DNA of 64,000 nt from Linum tenue (taxonomy: Eukaryota > Streptophyta > Magnoliopsida > Malpighiales > Linaceae): the NCBI GenBank assembly GCA_946122785.1, contig CAMGYJ010000006.1, forward strand, positions 2,371,707 through 2,435,706, given 5' to 3'. The translations under genes and the position numbers were made by a program. Numbering within the stretch: position 1 is the stretch's first letter; every line of letters starts with the position of its first letter. Below the pieces are notes generated by a model. It ran no database searches. It was not told the origin of the DNA and was given only the letters and a program-made list of their open reading frames with translations. Shown here piece after piece: positions 20,401 to 30,539 of this stretch.

Positions 20401-21510
20401 CTGAAGCATGGTTTTGCTCAATCATCTTCAGATCATTCTCTATTTACAAAGTGGATTCATGGCAGGATTGTGGTTCTGTTAGTTTATGTAGATGATATTA
20501 TACTGGGAGGCAGTGAGAGGGAAGACATTGAAGAGGTGAAGATGTACCTGAAGAGGAACTTCAAAATTAAGGATTTGGGAAGTTTGAAATACTTCTTAGG
20601 TCTTGAAATCAACAGAGACAACAGTGGGATTGCAGTTTGTCAGAGGAAGTACTGCCTTGAATTACTAAGAGACACAGGCTACTCTGATGCCAAGAGCTGC
20701 AAGTCACCACTGGATCCAAAGGTGAAGTTGAGAGCCAAGCAAGGTAAACCTCTTGCTGATCCTGAAGTATATAGAAGATTGATTGGTCGTTTACATTACT
20801 TGACCACCACCAGACCAGACCTGACTTTCCCAATGCAGCAGCTAAGTCAATTTCAGAAGGAACCATACTCAGAACATATGCAAGCAGCATATAGAATACT
20901 GAGATATATAAAAGGATCACCTGGACAAGGTATATTTTTCAAAAGTGACTCAACATTCAAGCTATCTGGTTATAGTGACTCTGATTGGGCCAGCTTCCCT
21001 GATTCTAGGAGGTCTGTGAGTGGTTATTGTACCTTCTTGGGAAGCTCTATGATAACCTGGAAAGCAAAGAAACAAACCACTGTTTCAAGATCATCTTCTG
21101 AGGCTGAATATAGGGCTTTAGCACATCTTGGATGTGAAGTTCAATGGTTGAGAAATCTGTTGAAAGAACTCAGTGTTGAAGTGTCTCTACCTATCTCTAT
21201 ATTTTGTGACAACAAATCTGCAATACATATTGCAGAGAATCCGGTTTTCCATGAGAGAACCAAGCACATTGAGATAGATGTGCATGTGATAAGAGAAAGG
21301 GTGAAGACAGGTTTGATCAAACTGTTTTATGTCAATTCTGTGGATCAATTGGCAGACTTGTTCACGAAGCCTTTGAGCAGGTTCAGGATTAAGGAGTTGC
21401 TTGAGAAGATGGGAATCGAAAACAGGTATGCTCCAGCTTGTGGGAGGCTGATAGAGACCTTTGATCAAGCTGCAGCAACCTTGTCCAATGGAACAGTAGC
21501 CAACGGCTAA
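17407..21510 (+). pseudogene. Copia-1 gag-pol polyprotein, three stops and an internal deletion
   Basis: In order: gag (FDGSNYPLWSRSMRMAL), a CCHC knuckle (CNYCKRPGHLIKD), protease (WILDTGTSDHI), integrase (HWRLGHPS, HVDIWGP, SDQGAEF, PEQNGRVERKHQ), reverse transcriptase (VYVDDIILGG) and RNase H (SDWASFPDSRRSVSGYC). In-frame stops are TAA 17821-17823, TGA 18361-18363 and TAG 19654-19656. The TGA sits exactly where the last zinc-knuckle Cys should be, and the TAG probably replaces a Trp. Near 20370 the text jumps from the linker after integrase (ALSLIAG) to QWFAKLTNSLL, so the N-terminal half of the reverse transcriptase, roughly 120 residues, is missing. The element cannot replicate by itself. 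Confidence 0.92.
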
Positions 21511-21767
21511 GTTGCAGAGAAGAAACGTGGAGGAAGAATGAAGATGAAGAAGAAACGTTTTTACTATACTGTGTCGTTTTACTTATCAGTTATTTACCGC
21601 TTTGTTTAAATTAAAGTACTGAACGAACCAATGAGGCTAAGCCATGTGGCACGCTTAGTTTAAACCTCTGTTGACACTGTATAACGACTATAAATAGGAA
21701 CAAGCTGGAACCTCACTCTTTGAGGGTTTTCGATCCATTTTCTGCTCGCTTTATACCAAATTCTACA
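21449..21767 (+). repeat. 3' LTR of Copia-1
   Basis: 319 bp, TGATAGAG ... TTCTACA, about 98% identical to the 5' LTR by eye, followed by GTGAA. Confidence 0.93.
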
Positions 21768-21905
21768 GTGAAGGCTTCCTTCTCTTATACACATGCATAG
21801 GCGTTGTAATCTCAGAGGCAATAGCAATGGTTGATGGTTGAGAAAGCTTCCTTTTCTCGTAGACAAGCATAGGGGAATCTCAGATACATTGGTGATGATC
21901 GATGG
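21768..21905 (-). pseudogene. Continuation of the PHD/ELM2-like gene repeat array beyond Copia-1
   Basis: Nearly two more units of the 72-bp array (GTGAAGGCTTCCTTCTCTTA ... and GAGAAAGCTTCCTTTTCTCG ...) continue the minus-strand repeat interrupted at 17046. The second unit has lost a few bases. Upstream exons of the minus-strand gene are not recognised. Confidence 0.6.
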
Positions 21906-21938
21906 TCTCTGTTGTTGGGTTAGATCCTCTTCGTTCGA

Positions 21939-24900
21939 TTGTACTGCTGTGGAGCTTGTTTGTGGAAATTACCATGTCGATTTAGGGCAAAACCAATTTA
22001 CAGAAGCCGCAGGCAATCACATTCACGAATAATCAAAGACGGGCTGGGGAAAGCACGAGCGGAGTTAAAGCAGGAGGGGGTTTTAACCCACAGAATCGGC
22101 AAGCCGACCAGTTCATGCAATTCCGGGAATTGGGTTTTGAACAGCGGGTAAGAAAGATTCATCCTTTTCGTTTATTGAGAGAAATTAAATGAGAGGAAAC
22201 CTTACCTGCCTGAGTTTTGATTGGTTGAAGTTTAAGCAGCAAAGCAAGCAGAGGCTGCACTTACTTTACTGTCCAGCCGGCGCCGGCGGTCATGACTGGC
22301 GGGCTACTGCGGCCGCGATGGAGCTTTGATCTCGTGGCCCTTAATCTTTTCTTTTGTTCTCCCAAAATTGATTTGGGGAAAATAAAACCTAATAAGTGAA
22401 TCGTGGTGACAAGCGGGAATTGGGAATTTTGGAGCACGAAATTGGATACTCTTGGCGCGAATACCAACAGTAATTTAGCTGACTCAAGTTAGTGAATGAA
22501 CCAGTGAAGAAATTACTGAAATTTAGATCCTAAATAAAAAGTTACGAAAGGCTCTCTACTCTCTCTTTGGTTTCTGTTTCTTGGCTGGCCGGAGTCTTCT
22601 CACGGCGGTGCTCGCGTTGTTTGACGTTAGCCTGCAGAATCAAGGTGTTGGTGGACTCGGACGGAACACCGTATGTGTTCCCAATGAAGGATCAGATATT
22701 GATCCAGGGATGCGAGTGGCATGGTCGATCTCTCCCAGCAATGTGTTGAGAAACCGGGCAGCAACCACAAGCAAGAATAGAATGCACAAGACACACGATT
22801 TTTACGTGGAAAACCCAAATCGGGAAAAAACCACGGGACCTTTGTCCAAGCCACAACTCCACTAGACTTTGGTGGGATTACAAGTCCTCTCTAGACTAGC
22901 TAGAGGATTACAAACACCTCAAGAACACCCTTCTTGGATCAACAATCAACCACAATAGCTCTCACCAACATGGTGGTTAACAAGAACAAGAGCAAGGCAA
23001 AGATAGGTTGAGATATACCAAAAGACAGATTCGTACACCTTCTGTCCAACAGCTATTCCCGACGAACTAGAGCTCCAAACGACGATCCCTCCGGTCAGAT
23101 TGTAGCCCAAATAATTGCAAACCCACTGTCAAAATTTCAGGACGATCCAATGGTTCAATTTTCCAGACTGCTCACTTGAACAGGCTGCCCTGCTGCAGAA
23201 ACGAAAAACTGCAGCTCTTTCTCTCTTCTCTCTTTTTCCTTATCTCTTCTCTTTTCTGATTCTCTCTCTAAAAATGAAAGGCTGTCACCTCTTTTCACTT
23301 TTTTACTAGACAATAACTCTCTATTTTGAAAATAGAGGATCTTCTAGAAACCAACCAAAACTCAAACTCAAACCGGTTAATCCAACCACCATATGAGTTG
23401 GACCAACCCAACAAATCTCCCCCTCCAGCTCCTATGGGGGGTAGCACCAAACCTGCTTCATCTCGACAGAAGATATGTTTTCCACTTGGTAGAGACTTGG
23501 TCATCATGTCCGAACCATTGTCATCCGTATGCACTTTGTTGAGCTCCAACAACTTCTCTTCCAAAACATCACGAATCCAATGATATCGAACATCTATGTG
23601 CTTCGACCTTGAGTGGAAAGTAGGATTCTTGCAAAGATGGATTGCACTTTGACTATCACAATAGAGCACATACCTCTCTTGCTTGATGCCCAACTCTTGA
23701 AGAAACTTCTTCAACCATAACATCTCTTTGCAAGCTTCTGTCACGGCTATGTACTCGGCTTCTGTTGTTGATAATGCAACACATTTTTGCAGTTTAGATT
23801 GCCATGAAACTGCAGAACCTGCAAAAGTCATCATGTATCCAGAAGTCGACTTTCTAGAGTCCACATCACCTGCCATGTTAGCATCGGTATATCCATCAAG
23901 TATGGTCTTGCCATTACCAAAGCATAGACACACTCTAGAAGTAACTCTCAAGTAGCGAAGAATCCACTTCACTGCTGTCCAATGTTCTTTCCCCGGATTG
24001 GAAAAAAACCGACTAACAATCCCAACGGCATGAGCAATATCCGGCCTTGTGCAAACCATGGCATACATCAAGCTTCCAACAACTGATGCATAAGGCACAT
24101 TCTTCATTGCTTCTTTCTCTTCATCACTTGTAGGACAATGCTTCACACTCAACTTGAAATGTCCTCCAAGTGGAGTACTAACCGCCTTAGCCTTGCTCAT
24201 GTTAAACCGCTCAAGAACTCTTTCAATATACCTTTCTTGAGACAACCAAATTTTTTCATTCCTTCGATCTCTAGAGATTCTCATCCGTAGAATTTGTTTC
24301 GCCGGTCCTAAGTCCTTCATGGCAAAGGATTTACTCAACTCCTTTTTCAATCTATCAATCTCTCCAACATTCCGACCCACGATCAACATGTCATCCACGT
24401 AAAGCAAGAGAATGATGAAATCATTTTCAGCAAAGTATTTCACAAACACACAATGATCGGAGGTAGTTCTTGCATACCCGTTTTTGACCATGAATGAGTC
24501 AAATTTCTTGTACCATTGCCTTGGTGCTTGCTTCAACCCATATAAGCTCTTTCTCAATCTGCATACAAGATCTTCTTTGCCTTTAACCTCGAACCCTTCC
24601 GGCTGATCCATGTATATCTCTTCCTCTAAGTCACCATGAAGAAACGCCGTCTTCACATCGAGTTGTTCAACTTCTAAGTCCAAACTTGCAGCCAACCCAA
24701 GCACAACTTGGATAGAAGACATCTTCACCACGGGAGAGAAAATTTCTTCAAAGTCAACACCTTTCTTTTGGTTGAAACCCTTCACAACTAGTCGCGCCCT
24801 AAACCAAGGCTTTGAACTAGTTTCCTCCGTCTTTAACTTGTAGACCCACTTGTTCTTAAGTGATCTTTTTCCTTTGGGTAGTTTCACCAAATCATAGGTG

Positions 24901-27900
24901 TGATTCTCTTGCAAAGACTTCATCTCTTCTTGCATTGCTTTGTTCCACTCCTCCTTGTCTTCATGAGACATGGCTTCTTGATAATACTCGGGTTCTCCCC
25001 CGTCAGTTAACAATAGGTACTCATGAGGGGAGTACCAAGTGGAAGCTTTGCGATCTCTTGTTGACTTTCTTGGTTCGGATAGAGGTTGCTCTTCTTCAAC
25101 CTGTTCTTCTTGCTGCAATTGCTCTTCTCCTTGCACTTCTTAATCTAGTGCACCTTGGGGCTCATCATGCACTACTTCCTCAAAATTTTCATGCATTTGG
25201 GATGGAGATATAGGCTCCAAATTAACCGGATCAGCTGCTGTATTTTTCTTCTTTTCACCCCTTTCGACATCTTCACTTGTCTCATCTTCAAGAAAAATTA
25301 CATCCCGGCTCCGAACAATTTTCCTTACAATTGGATCCCATAATCTGTATCCAAACTCTTCACGCCCATAGCCCATGAATATACATGGCTTTGCTTTGTC
25401 ATCAAGCTTTGCTCTCTCATCTTTTGGAACATGAACATAAGCTTTGCAACCAAACACTCGCAAGTGTTCATATGAGACTTCCTTTCCCGTCCAAACTCGT
25501 TGAGGCACGTCACCCTCCAAAGGGACCGATGGTGAGAGATTGATTAGATCAACCGCTGTCCGCATTGCTTCTCCCCAAAATGATTTAGGTAGCTTGGCAT
25601 GTGAGAGCATACACTTGATTCTCTCACAAATTGTTCTATTCATCCTCTCGGCAACATCGTTTTGTTGTGGAGTCTTGGGTACACTTTTCTGCAGTTTAAT
25701 TCCGTGCAATCTGCAGTAGCTTTCGAATGGACCTCTATACTCTCCCCCGTTATCAACCCTTACACACTTCAACTTCAGGTCGGTTTCTCTTTCCACTTCA
25801 GCATGAAATTGCTTGAAAACATCTAGCACTTGATCCTTCGTTTTTAAAGCATATGTCCACACCTTCCTTGAGTGATCATCGATGAAGGTAACATAATAGC
25901 TTGCACCACCAAGAGTTTTATCTCGCATAAAACAAACATCGGTGTGAATTAGATCAAGTACCTTACTCCTTCTAGAAGGTGGAAATCTATGAAATGCAAC
26001 TCTATGAGTTTTTCCGGCTAAGCAATCAACACAAGTTTTACGAAGAGTACCTTTAACTCCGGGCAAGAGTTGTTTCTTGGACAATATTTGCAGCCCCTTC
26101 TCGCTCAAATGACCGAGTCTCTTATGCCAAAGCTCAATGGAAGAATCTTTCTCGGCAACATTGATTCCTCCCTTGCTATGCTTTGCATTCGTCATGTAGA
26201 GCGTACTTTCCTTCTTGCCTTTAGCCACCACAAGAGAACCTCTTGAGAGCTTCCATTTTCCTTCTCCAAAGTAGTTGGTATAACCATCATCATCAAGCTT
26301 TCCCGTGGATATCAAATTCAGCCTCATGTCAGGAACATGTCTCACATCCTTCAAGACTAGCTTGCAACCCGTGTTGGTCTCTAGATGAATATCACCCATG
26401 CCAACAATCTTTGATGCGCCATCATTTCCCATCCTCACACAACCATAGTTACCGTTTGTGTAGGAAGAGAAAAAATCAACCCGTGAGGTCACATGGAATG
26501 AGGCACCCGAGTCAACAACCCATGTACTCTCTTGACAAGCAAGATTAATAAAACCGACATCACAAACAATGACCACATCACCATCTGTGGCAGCAGCAGT
26601 AGTTTCATCTTTTTCTCGGTTTTCCACACCTTTTCCTCTAGCTTGTTCCCGTTTCAAGATTCTGCACTCTCTCTTCATGTGTCCGGGCTGGTTGCAATGA
26701 TAACATGTGATTTCTCCACTTGGTCTTGACAATGATTTTGATCTCCCTTTAGATCTCCCTCGGCTGTTACTTCGATTCTGAGAGTTCTTGAAGTTGAAAT
26801 TTCGATTTCTACTTCTTCCACGACTTCCAGAATTATCCGCCACCAAAGCATGTGACTCCGATGTAATCCCCAACTCTTTTCTCCTTGCCTCTTCATTCAG
26901 CATGCTATCCTTGACAATGTCCATCGTCAACTTGCCATTAGGTGCTGAGTTGCTAAGTGAGACCACCAAAGTCTCCCAACTATCTGGCAAAGAACTAAGA
27001 AGTAACAATGCTTGCACTTCATCATCAAGTGCTAACTTCATAGTAGTTAGCTGGTTCACAAGCCCTTGAAAGTCACTCAAATGCTCCGAGACACTATGCC
27101 CATCCTTGTACTTCAAGTTCACAATTCTTCGAATGAGTGAGGCTTTATTTTGAGCCGATTGCCTCTCATACATGGACTCCGATTTCTGCCACAATTCATC
27201 TGCTCTTGTATCTTTTGCAACATGATGAAAGATACTTTGGTCAATCCATTGTCGAATGATTGCCACCGCCTTTCTATGCAAGACCTCCCATTGCTTCTCA
27301 GTCTTGTCTTCAGGCTTCTCACTGCCATTTTCACTTGATTCATAGAGATCCTTGCAAAACAGAATATCCTCCATCCGTGGCTTCCAAATAGAGTAGTTGG
27401 ATGATGTCAACTTAATCATTGCTCCACTTGAGTCATCCATTCTTGCCATTCACCAAACACAGCCCCCAAACAACCTAATGCTCTGATACCACTATTGAGA
27501 AACCGGGCAGCAACCACAAGCAAGAATAGAATGCACAAGACACACGATTTTTACGTGGAAAACCCAAATCGGGAAAAAACCACGGGACCTTTGTCCAAGC
27601 CACAACTCCACTAGACTTTGGTGGGATTACAAGTCCTCTCTAGACTAGCTAGAGGATTACAAACACCTCAAGAACACCCTTCTTGGATCAACAATCAACC
27701 ACAATAGCTCTCACCAACATGGTGGTTAACAAGAACAAGAGCAAGGCAAAGATAGGTTGAGATATACCAAAAGACAGATTCGTACAACTTCTGTCCAGCA
27801 GCTATTCCCGACGAACTAGAGCTCCAAACGACGATCCCTCCGGTCGGATTGTAGCCCAGATAATTGCGAATCCACTGTTCAAATTTCAGGACGATCCAAT

Positions 27901-28206
27901 GGTTCAATCTTCCAGAACGCTCACTTGAACAGGCTGCCCTGCTGCAGAAACGAAAAACTGCAGCTCTTTCTCTCTTCTCTTTTCTGATTCTCTCTCTAAA
28001 AATGAAAGGCTGTCACCTCTTTTCACTTTTTTACTAGACAATAACTCTCTATTTTGAAAATAGAGGATCTTCTAGAAACCAACCAAAACTCAAACTCAAA
28101 CCGGTTAATCCAACCACCATATGAGTTGGACCAACCCAACACAATGGAATATGGGATCGTGTTCATAGCTCCTAAAAGAAAACAAAACGAAGATCCAGAT
28201 GTTTGA
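21939..28206 (+). CDS. Unrecognised host reading frame (two exons) split by Copia-2
   Basis: I do not recognise the product. A donor-like AGCGG|GTAAG at 22147 and acceptor GCCTGCAG at 22637 would join an upstream exon to 22638-22743. Removing Copia-2 and one CAATG duplication joins this to 28147 onward with no frame break. Two frames stay open: one continues RELGFEQR into NQGVGGLGRNT and stops at 28173-28175; the other reads IKVLVDSDGTPYVFPMKDQ and stops at 28204-28206. The first has the more natural exon junction (phase 0). I cannot choose between them, and a chance open frame is possible. The coordinates given span the insertion. Confidence 0.3.
22744..23413 (-). repeat. 3' LTR of Copia-2
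   Basis: 670 bp, plus-strand ends TGTTGAGAAACC and CAACCCAACA. It contains an extra TCTTTTTCCTTATCTC segment compared with the other LTR. Confidence 0.92.
23295..25139 (-). CDS. Copia-2 reverse transcriptase-RNase H part of the polyprotein
   Basis: This frame continues the gag-integrase frame after one in-frame TAA (25140-25142) and covers about 614 codons. It has a complete reverse transcriptase, from WVYKLKTEE and ARLVVKGF through FLHGDLEEEIYM and SLYGLKQAPRQWY to the catalytic YVDD (LLLYVDDMLIVG). The RNase H follows with DANMAGDVDSRKSTSGY and STTEAEYIA, then the copia-typical end (CDSQSAIHL, HSRSKHIDVRYHWIRD). There is no internal stop. It ends inside the LTR. It is essentially undamaged. 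Confidence 0.93.
   Translation of the reverse strand, partial: EVQGEEQLQQEEQVEEEQPLSEPRKSTRDRKASTWYSPHEYLLLTDGGEPEYYQEAMSHEDKEEWNKAMQEEMKSLQENHTYDLVKLPKGKRSLKNKWVYKLKTEETSSKPWFRARLVVKGFNQKKGVDFEEIFSPVVKMSSIQVVLGLAASLDLEVEQLDVKTAFLHGDLEEEIYMDQPEGFEVKGKEDLVCRLRKSLYGLKQAPRQWYKKFDSFMVKNGYARTTSDHCVFVKYFAENDFIILLLYVDDMLIVGRNVGEIDRLKKELSKSFAMKDLGPAKQILRMRISRDRRNEKIWLSQERYIERVLERFNMSKAKAVSTPLGGHFKLSVKHCPTSDEEKEAMKNVPYASVVGSLMYAMVCTRPDIAHAVGIVSRFFSNPGKEHWTAVKWILRYLRVTSRVCLCFGNGKTILDGYTDANMAGDVDSRKSTSGYMMTFAGSAVSWQSKLQKCVALSTTEAEYIAVTEACKEMLWLKKFLQELGIKQERYVLYCDSQSAIHLCKNPTFHSRSKHIDVRYHWIRDVLEEKLLELNKVHTDDNGSDMMTKSLPSGKHIFCRDEAGLVLPPIGAGGGDLLGWSNSYGGWINRFEFEFWLVSRRSSIFKIESYCLVKK
25140..27449 (-). CDS. 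Copia-2 gag-protease-integrase part of the polyprotein
   Basis: This 769-residue frame starts at an ATG 31 bases after the primer site. Residues 1-245 are gag with the copia start LTSSNYSIWKPRMEDIL. A CCHC knuckle lies at 249-262 (CYHCNQPGHMKREC). The protease Asp-Ser-Gly lies at 313-315 (WVVDSGASFHVTS). The integrase has its zinc-binding HKRLGHLSEKG ... CVDCLAGK, the catalytic stretch with HTDVC, VDNGGEYRG and TPQQNDVAERMNRT, and the GKE-type C-terminal region. It ends at a TAA where the frame would otherwise run on into reverse transcriptase. That stop is the only lesion I see in the whole polyprotein. Confidence 0.93.
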   Translation of the reverse strand: MARMDDSSGAMIKLTSSNYSIWKPRMEDILFCKDLYESSENGSEKPEDKTEKQWEVLHRKAVAIIRQWIDQSIFHHVAKDTRADELWQKSESMYERQSAQNKASLIRRIVNLKYKDGHSVSEHLSDFQGLVNQLTTMKLALDDEVQALLLLSSLPDSWETLVVSLSNSAPNGKLTMDIVKDSMLNEEARRKELGITSESHALVADNSGSRGRSRNRNFNFKNSQNRSNSRGRSKGRSKSLSRPSGEITCYHCNQPGHMKRECRILKREQARGKGVENREKDETTAAATDGDVVIVCDVGFINLACQESTWVVDSGASFHVTSRVDFFSSYTNGNYGCVRMGNDGASKIVGMGDIHLETNTGCKLVLKDVRHVPDMRLNLISTGKLDDDGYTNYFGEGKWKLSRGSLVVAKGKKESTLYMTNAKHSKGGINVAEKDSSIELWHKRLGHLSEKGLQILSKKQLLPGVKGTLRKTCVDCLAGKTHRVAFHRFPPSRRSKVLDLIHTDVCFMRDKTLGGASYYVTFIDDHSRKVWTYALKTKDQVLDVFKQFHAEVERETDLKLKCVRVDNGGEYRGPFESYCRLHGIKLQKSVPKTPQQNDVAERMNRTICERIKCMLSHAKLPKSFWGEAMRTAVDLINLSPSVPLEGDVPQRVWTGKEVSYEHLRVFGCKAYVHVPKDERAKLDDKAKPCIFMGYGREEFGYRLWDPIVRKIVRSRDVIFLEDETSEDVERGEKKKNTAADPVNLEPISPSQMHENFEEVVHDEPQGALD
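27493..28141 (-). repeat. 5' LTR of Copia-2
   Basis: 649 bp. The plus-strand left end reads TATTGAG where the partner has TGTTGAG, so the outermost CA dinucleotide of this LTR (minus-strand reading) has mutated to TA. Confidence 0.9.
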
Positions 28207-28905
28207 TCACCAGGAAAAAAAGAAGCTCGTATGCTAGCCTCCTGTCAAAGTAAACGATCAAATGTATCGAAAATTGAGGCGTGGCGTTTTAAGCTCCCCT
28301 CCTCGACAAGCCTGGAAGGAGAAGCGGATGAAACATACCCCTCTCCTCTCGCCAGGGACGTTCTCCCCAACGGCGGCGACGGTAATGGCCTTGTGACATC
28401 AACCGTAGAAACGATCTCGGTGGCTAGCCCGGTGTTTGGGTCTGGCCCGAAGTTTGTGAACTTCCGACATCGGCCGGTGTTGGTCCATTGTCAATCCTCT
28501 CGTGACGACCGGAAAAACGATCGCCGGGGCATACCGACGAGAGAAGTGGGGATCAGGTTGTTCGGAGAATCCTGACACTTAATCCCGGGCCCGGATTCGG
28601 TGGGATTTTCTATCCTCCCATCTTTTTTTAAGAAAAAGACTTTTATTCAAAGTCGGAATCCTAATCCCTTACGTACCTCCTTTAACCGAACCCCAACCTC
28701 CGATCTCATCCCCTCAACAACATACTCTTGTAATAAAAAAAACAAAGAGAGTGTTTGTCGACGGCAGAGAGCAGCCTCGTCCACCCGCAGCAGTCATCCA
28801 ATTCAGGTTTGCGGTTGTCTTTCCACATAGGGCCACCCCGACCTAATAATACTAACCTCCCTTTATTTAAAGCCTTGCCGTTGTATTTACCTGATCCCAT
28901 AAGTC
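28207..28905. other. No gene recognised
   Basis: Mixed-composition sequence between the host frame and a LINE. Open frames at 28231-28575 and 28755-29036 have no recognisable domain. The part just before 28906 is probably the LINE leader. Confidence 0.35.
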
Positions 28906-30535
28906 ATGGAGATAGACAGAGAAGACCAGGTTGTTCAATTCTCTTTGGATGGGGTCCAACCTGCGAGGTTTCGAAGCTCTTGTGCTTTGGTGGGAAGGTT
29001 GTTTACGGACAGCAACATTACGACTCAGGAGCTTAAGGACTCGTTGAATGTCCCTTGACAGGAGAAGGGAAGGATTCGAGTGATGGTGGCGAAGCACGGT
29101 TTATTTGACTTCGTGTTGCCATGTGAGGCATTCAAGAATTGGGTGCTGAAAAGAATGCCCTGGGTGATCAAAGATAAAATCCTCCACCTCCGAGCATGGA
29201 CACCTAACATCACGAAGCGGACCTTTGATGAACTCGCCATAGCTCCCTTTCGTGTCCAAATGTGGGGCATGAAGGAAGATTGTTGTACGAAGCAGTTTGG
29301 AAGAAAGATGGTGAACAACACACTTGGCCATGTCATAGAAGCAGTTGTGTTTGCCTGCACGGACACTGATCAATGGTTCGTCAAGGTTAGGGCCCTGATT
29401 GATTTTTCCAACTACTAGTGATGAAACGGGTTGCTTTTGGGTTAACCTGAAGTATGAATACATGCCCACCTTTTGCTTCCACTGTGGACGAGTCGACCAT
29501 ATGATGAATGTTTGCTCGTTTGACTCTCCCACGCGGAAGGAAAAATTTGACCCACACATGTCCACCAAGAAGTTGGGGAAAAGAATTTACGATGATGAGG
29601 ATGAAATCCCTTCGTACCGTGGAGTATCAAAATCAGTGTGAGTTAACAAGGACACCGGAGAGCACAAGGATGCTAAATCTTAACCTGGACAGGTGCTCGA
29701 GAAAGAGGAGGTCAGGTTGGCCAATCCCGATGAGTCAAGTGGGCTGCGTGATCATGTGAAGCAACTGGAGGTTCATGTGCATTCCATGCGAGCTGTAGAG
29801 AAGATGCCGAATCGGGGCAAAAGCCCACGTCGCTTCCCCTTGAAGAAATCACCTAAGATTCACATAGGTCGGGGTCTCCGCAGATCAACACCAAAGAAAT
29901 AATAAGGAGAGACCTCTCGTGCTGGACGAGTATGGGGTTCCCATCCTGCAAGGAAAAGCTTGTGCGGCCTCGTGAAAGGGACGAGCAGATGTTGTCTTGG
30001 TTGACTAGGGATACAGCGAATGGGGTGTCCCACCATGCAGGGAAGAGGCCTTGGGAGAATGCCCAGCTGAAAGATCAAGCTCTCTCAGACTCGGAGACGT
30101 CTCTCTCGGAGGGTGACGAGCAATGCTTTGAGATTAAGAGTCGTGCCCCTAGTAGGGTTCAGACCGATGTTTCTAGAACCAATCGAGGTCGTGTGGGGCA
30201 GGTGGCGGCGGCTTTTGAATCTGGCATGCTGCTTAACACGGTTGGAGAGGGTAGTCGTGTCCCTACGACATTGGGACATGGAGCTATGAAGAGATCTGCT
30301 TCGCCACAAGCCTCTGAAAGGGAGATGATCTGGAAGTTGAATGAATATGTGACAAATATCAGTTGAGTCGGCAATGGGAGGCAGAGGAGGTCTACTGGCA
30401 ATAGAAATCGCGGGTCCGTTGGCTCAAGAAAGGCGACAAAAACACGTCGTATTTTCATACGGTCACACAGGCTCGTCGAAAACGCATCTTTGTACCTGGA
30501 CTCCACAATGATGAGGGCGAATGGATAGTTAAGGA
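28906..30535 (+). pseudogene. L1-type LINE fragment: ORF1 plus a scrap of ORF2 (LINE-1)
   Basis: 28906-29641 encodes the DUF4283-type ORF1 found in plant L1-like LINEs (RLFTDSNITTQELKDSL, then a region with FRVQMWGMKED) and a zinc knuckle C-x2-C-x4-H-x4-C (CFHCGRVDHMMNVC) near 29480-29515. It is interrupted by TGA 29056-29058 and a frameshift near 29400-29415. A decayed Ser/Arg-rich tail runs to about 30366. Then, without any endonuclease, 30380-30535 shows ORF2 linker sequence (SRVRWLKKGDKNTSYFHTV, then ARRKRI). The endonuclease and the whole reverse transcriptase are missing. It is a dead, internally deleted LINE. Confidence 0.75.
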
Positions 30536-30539
30536 AAGA

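Larger units (their letters stand above)
17047..21767 (+). mobile_element. Ty1-copia retrotransposon, complete ends, RT-deleted (Copia-1)
   Basis: LTRs of 319 bp (17047-17365 and 21449-21767) differ at only about six positions. The element is flanked by GTGAA (17042-17046 and 21768-21772). The primer site TGGTATCAGAGC follows at 17366, and TTGTGGGAGGC precedes the 3' LTR. The polyprotein is broken by three stops and lacks part of the reverse transcriptase. It is inserted in the 72-bp repeat array of the PHD/ELM2-like gene. Confidence 0.95.
22744..28141 (-). mobile_element. Ty1-copia retrotransposon, nearly intact (Copia-2, Tork/Tnt1-like)
   Basis: LTRs of 670 bp (22744-23413) and 649 bp (27493-28141) are nearly identical apart from small indels; the element is flanked by CAATG (22739-22743 and 28142-28146). 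On the minus strand the primer site TGGTATCAGAG (27481-27491) follows the 5' LTR, and GGAGGGGGAGATT precedes the 3' LTR. The internal region has one long polyprotein frame with a single stop. The overall order of domains and the sequence style are those of the Tnt1-type lineage. Confidence 0.95.
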
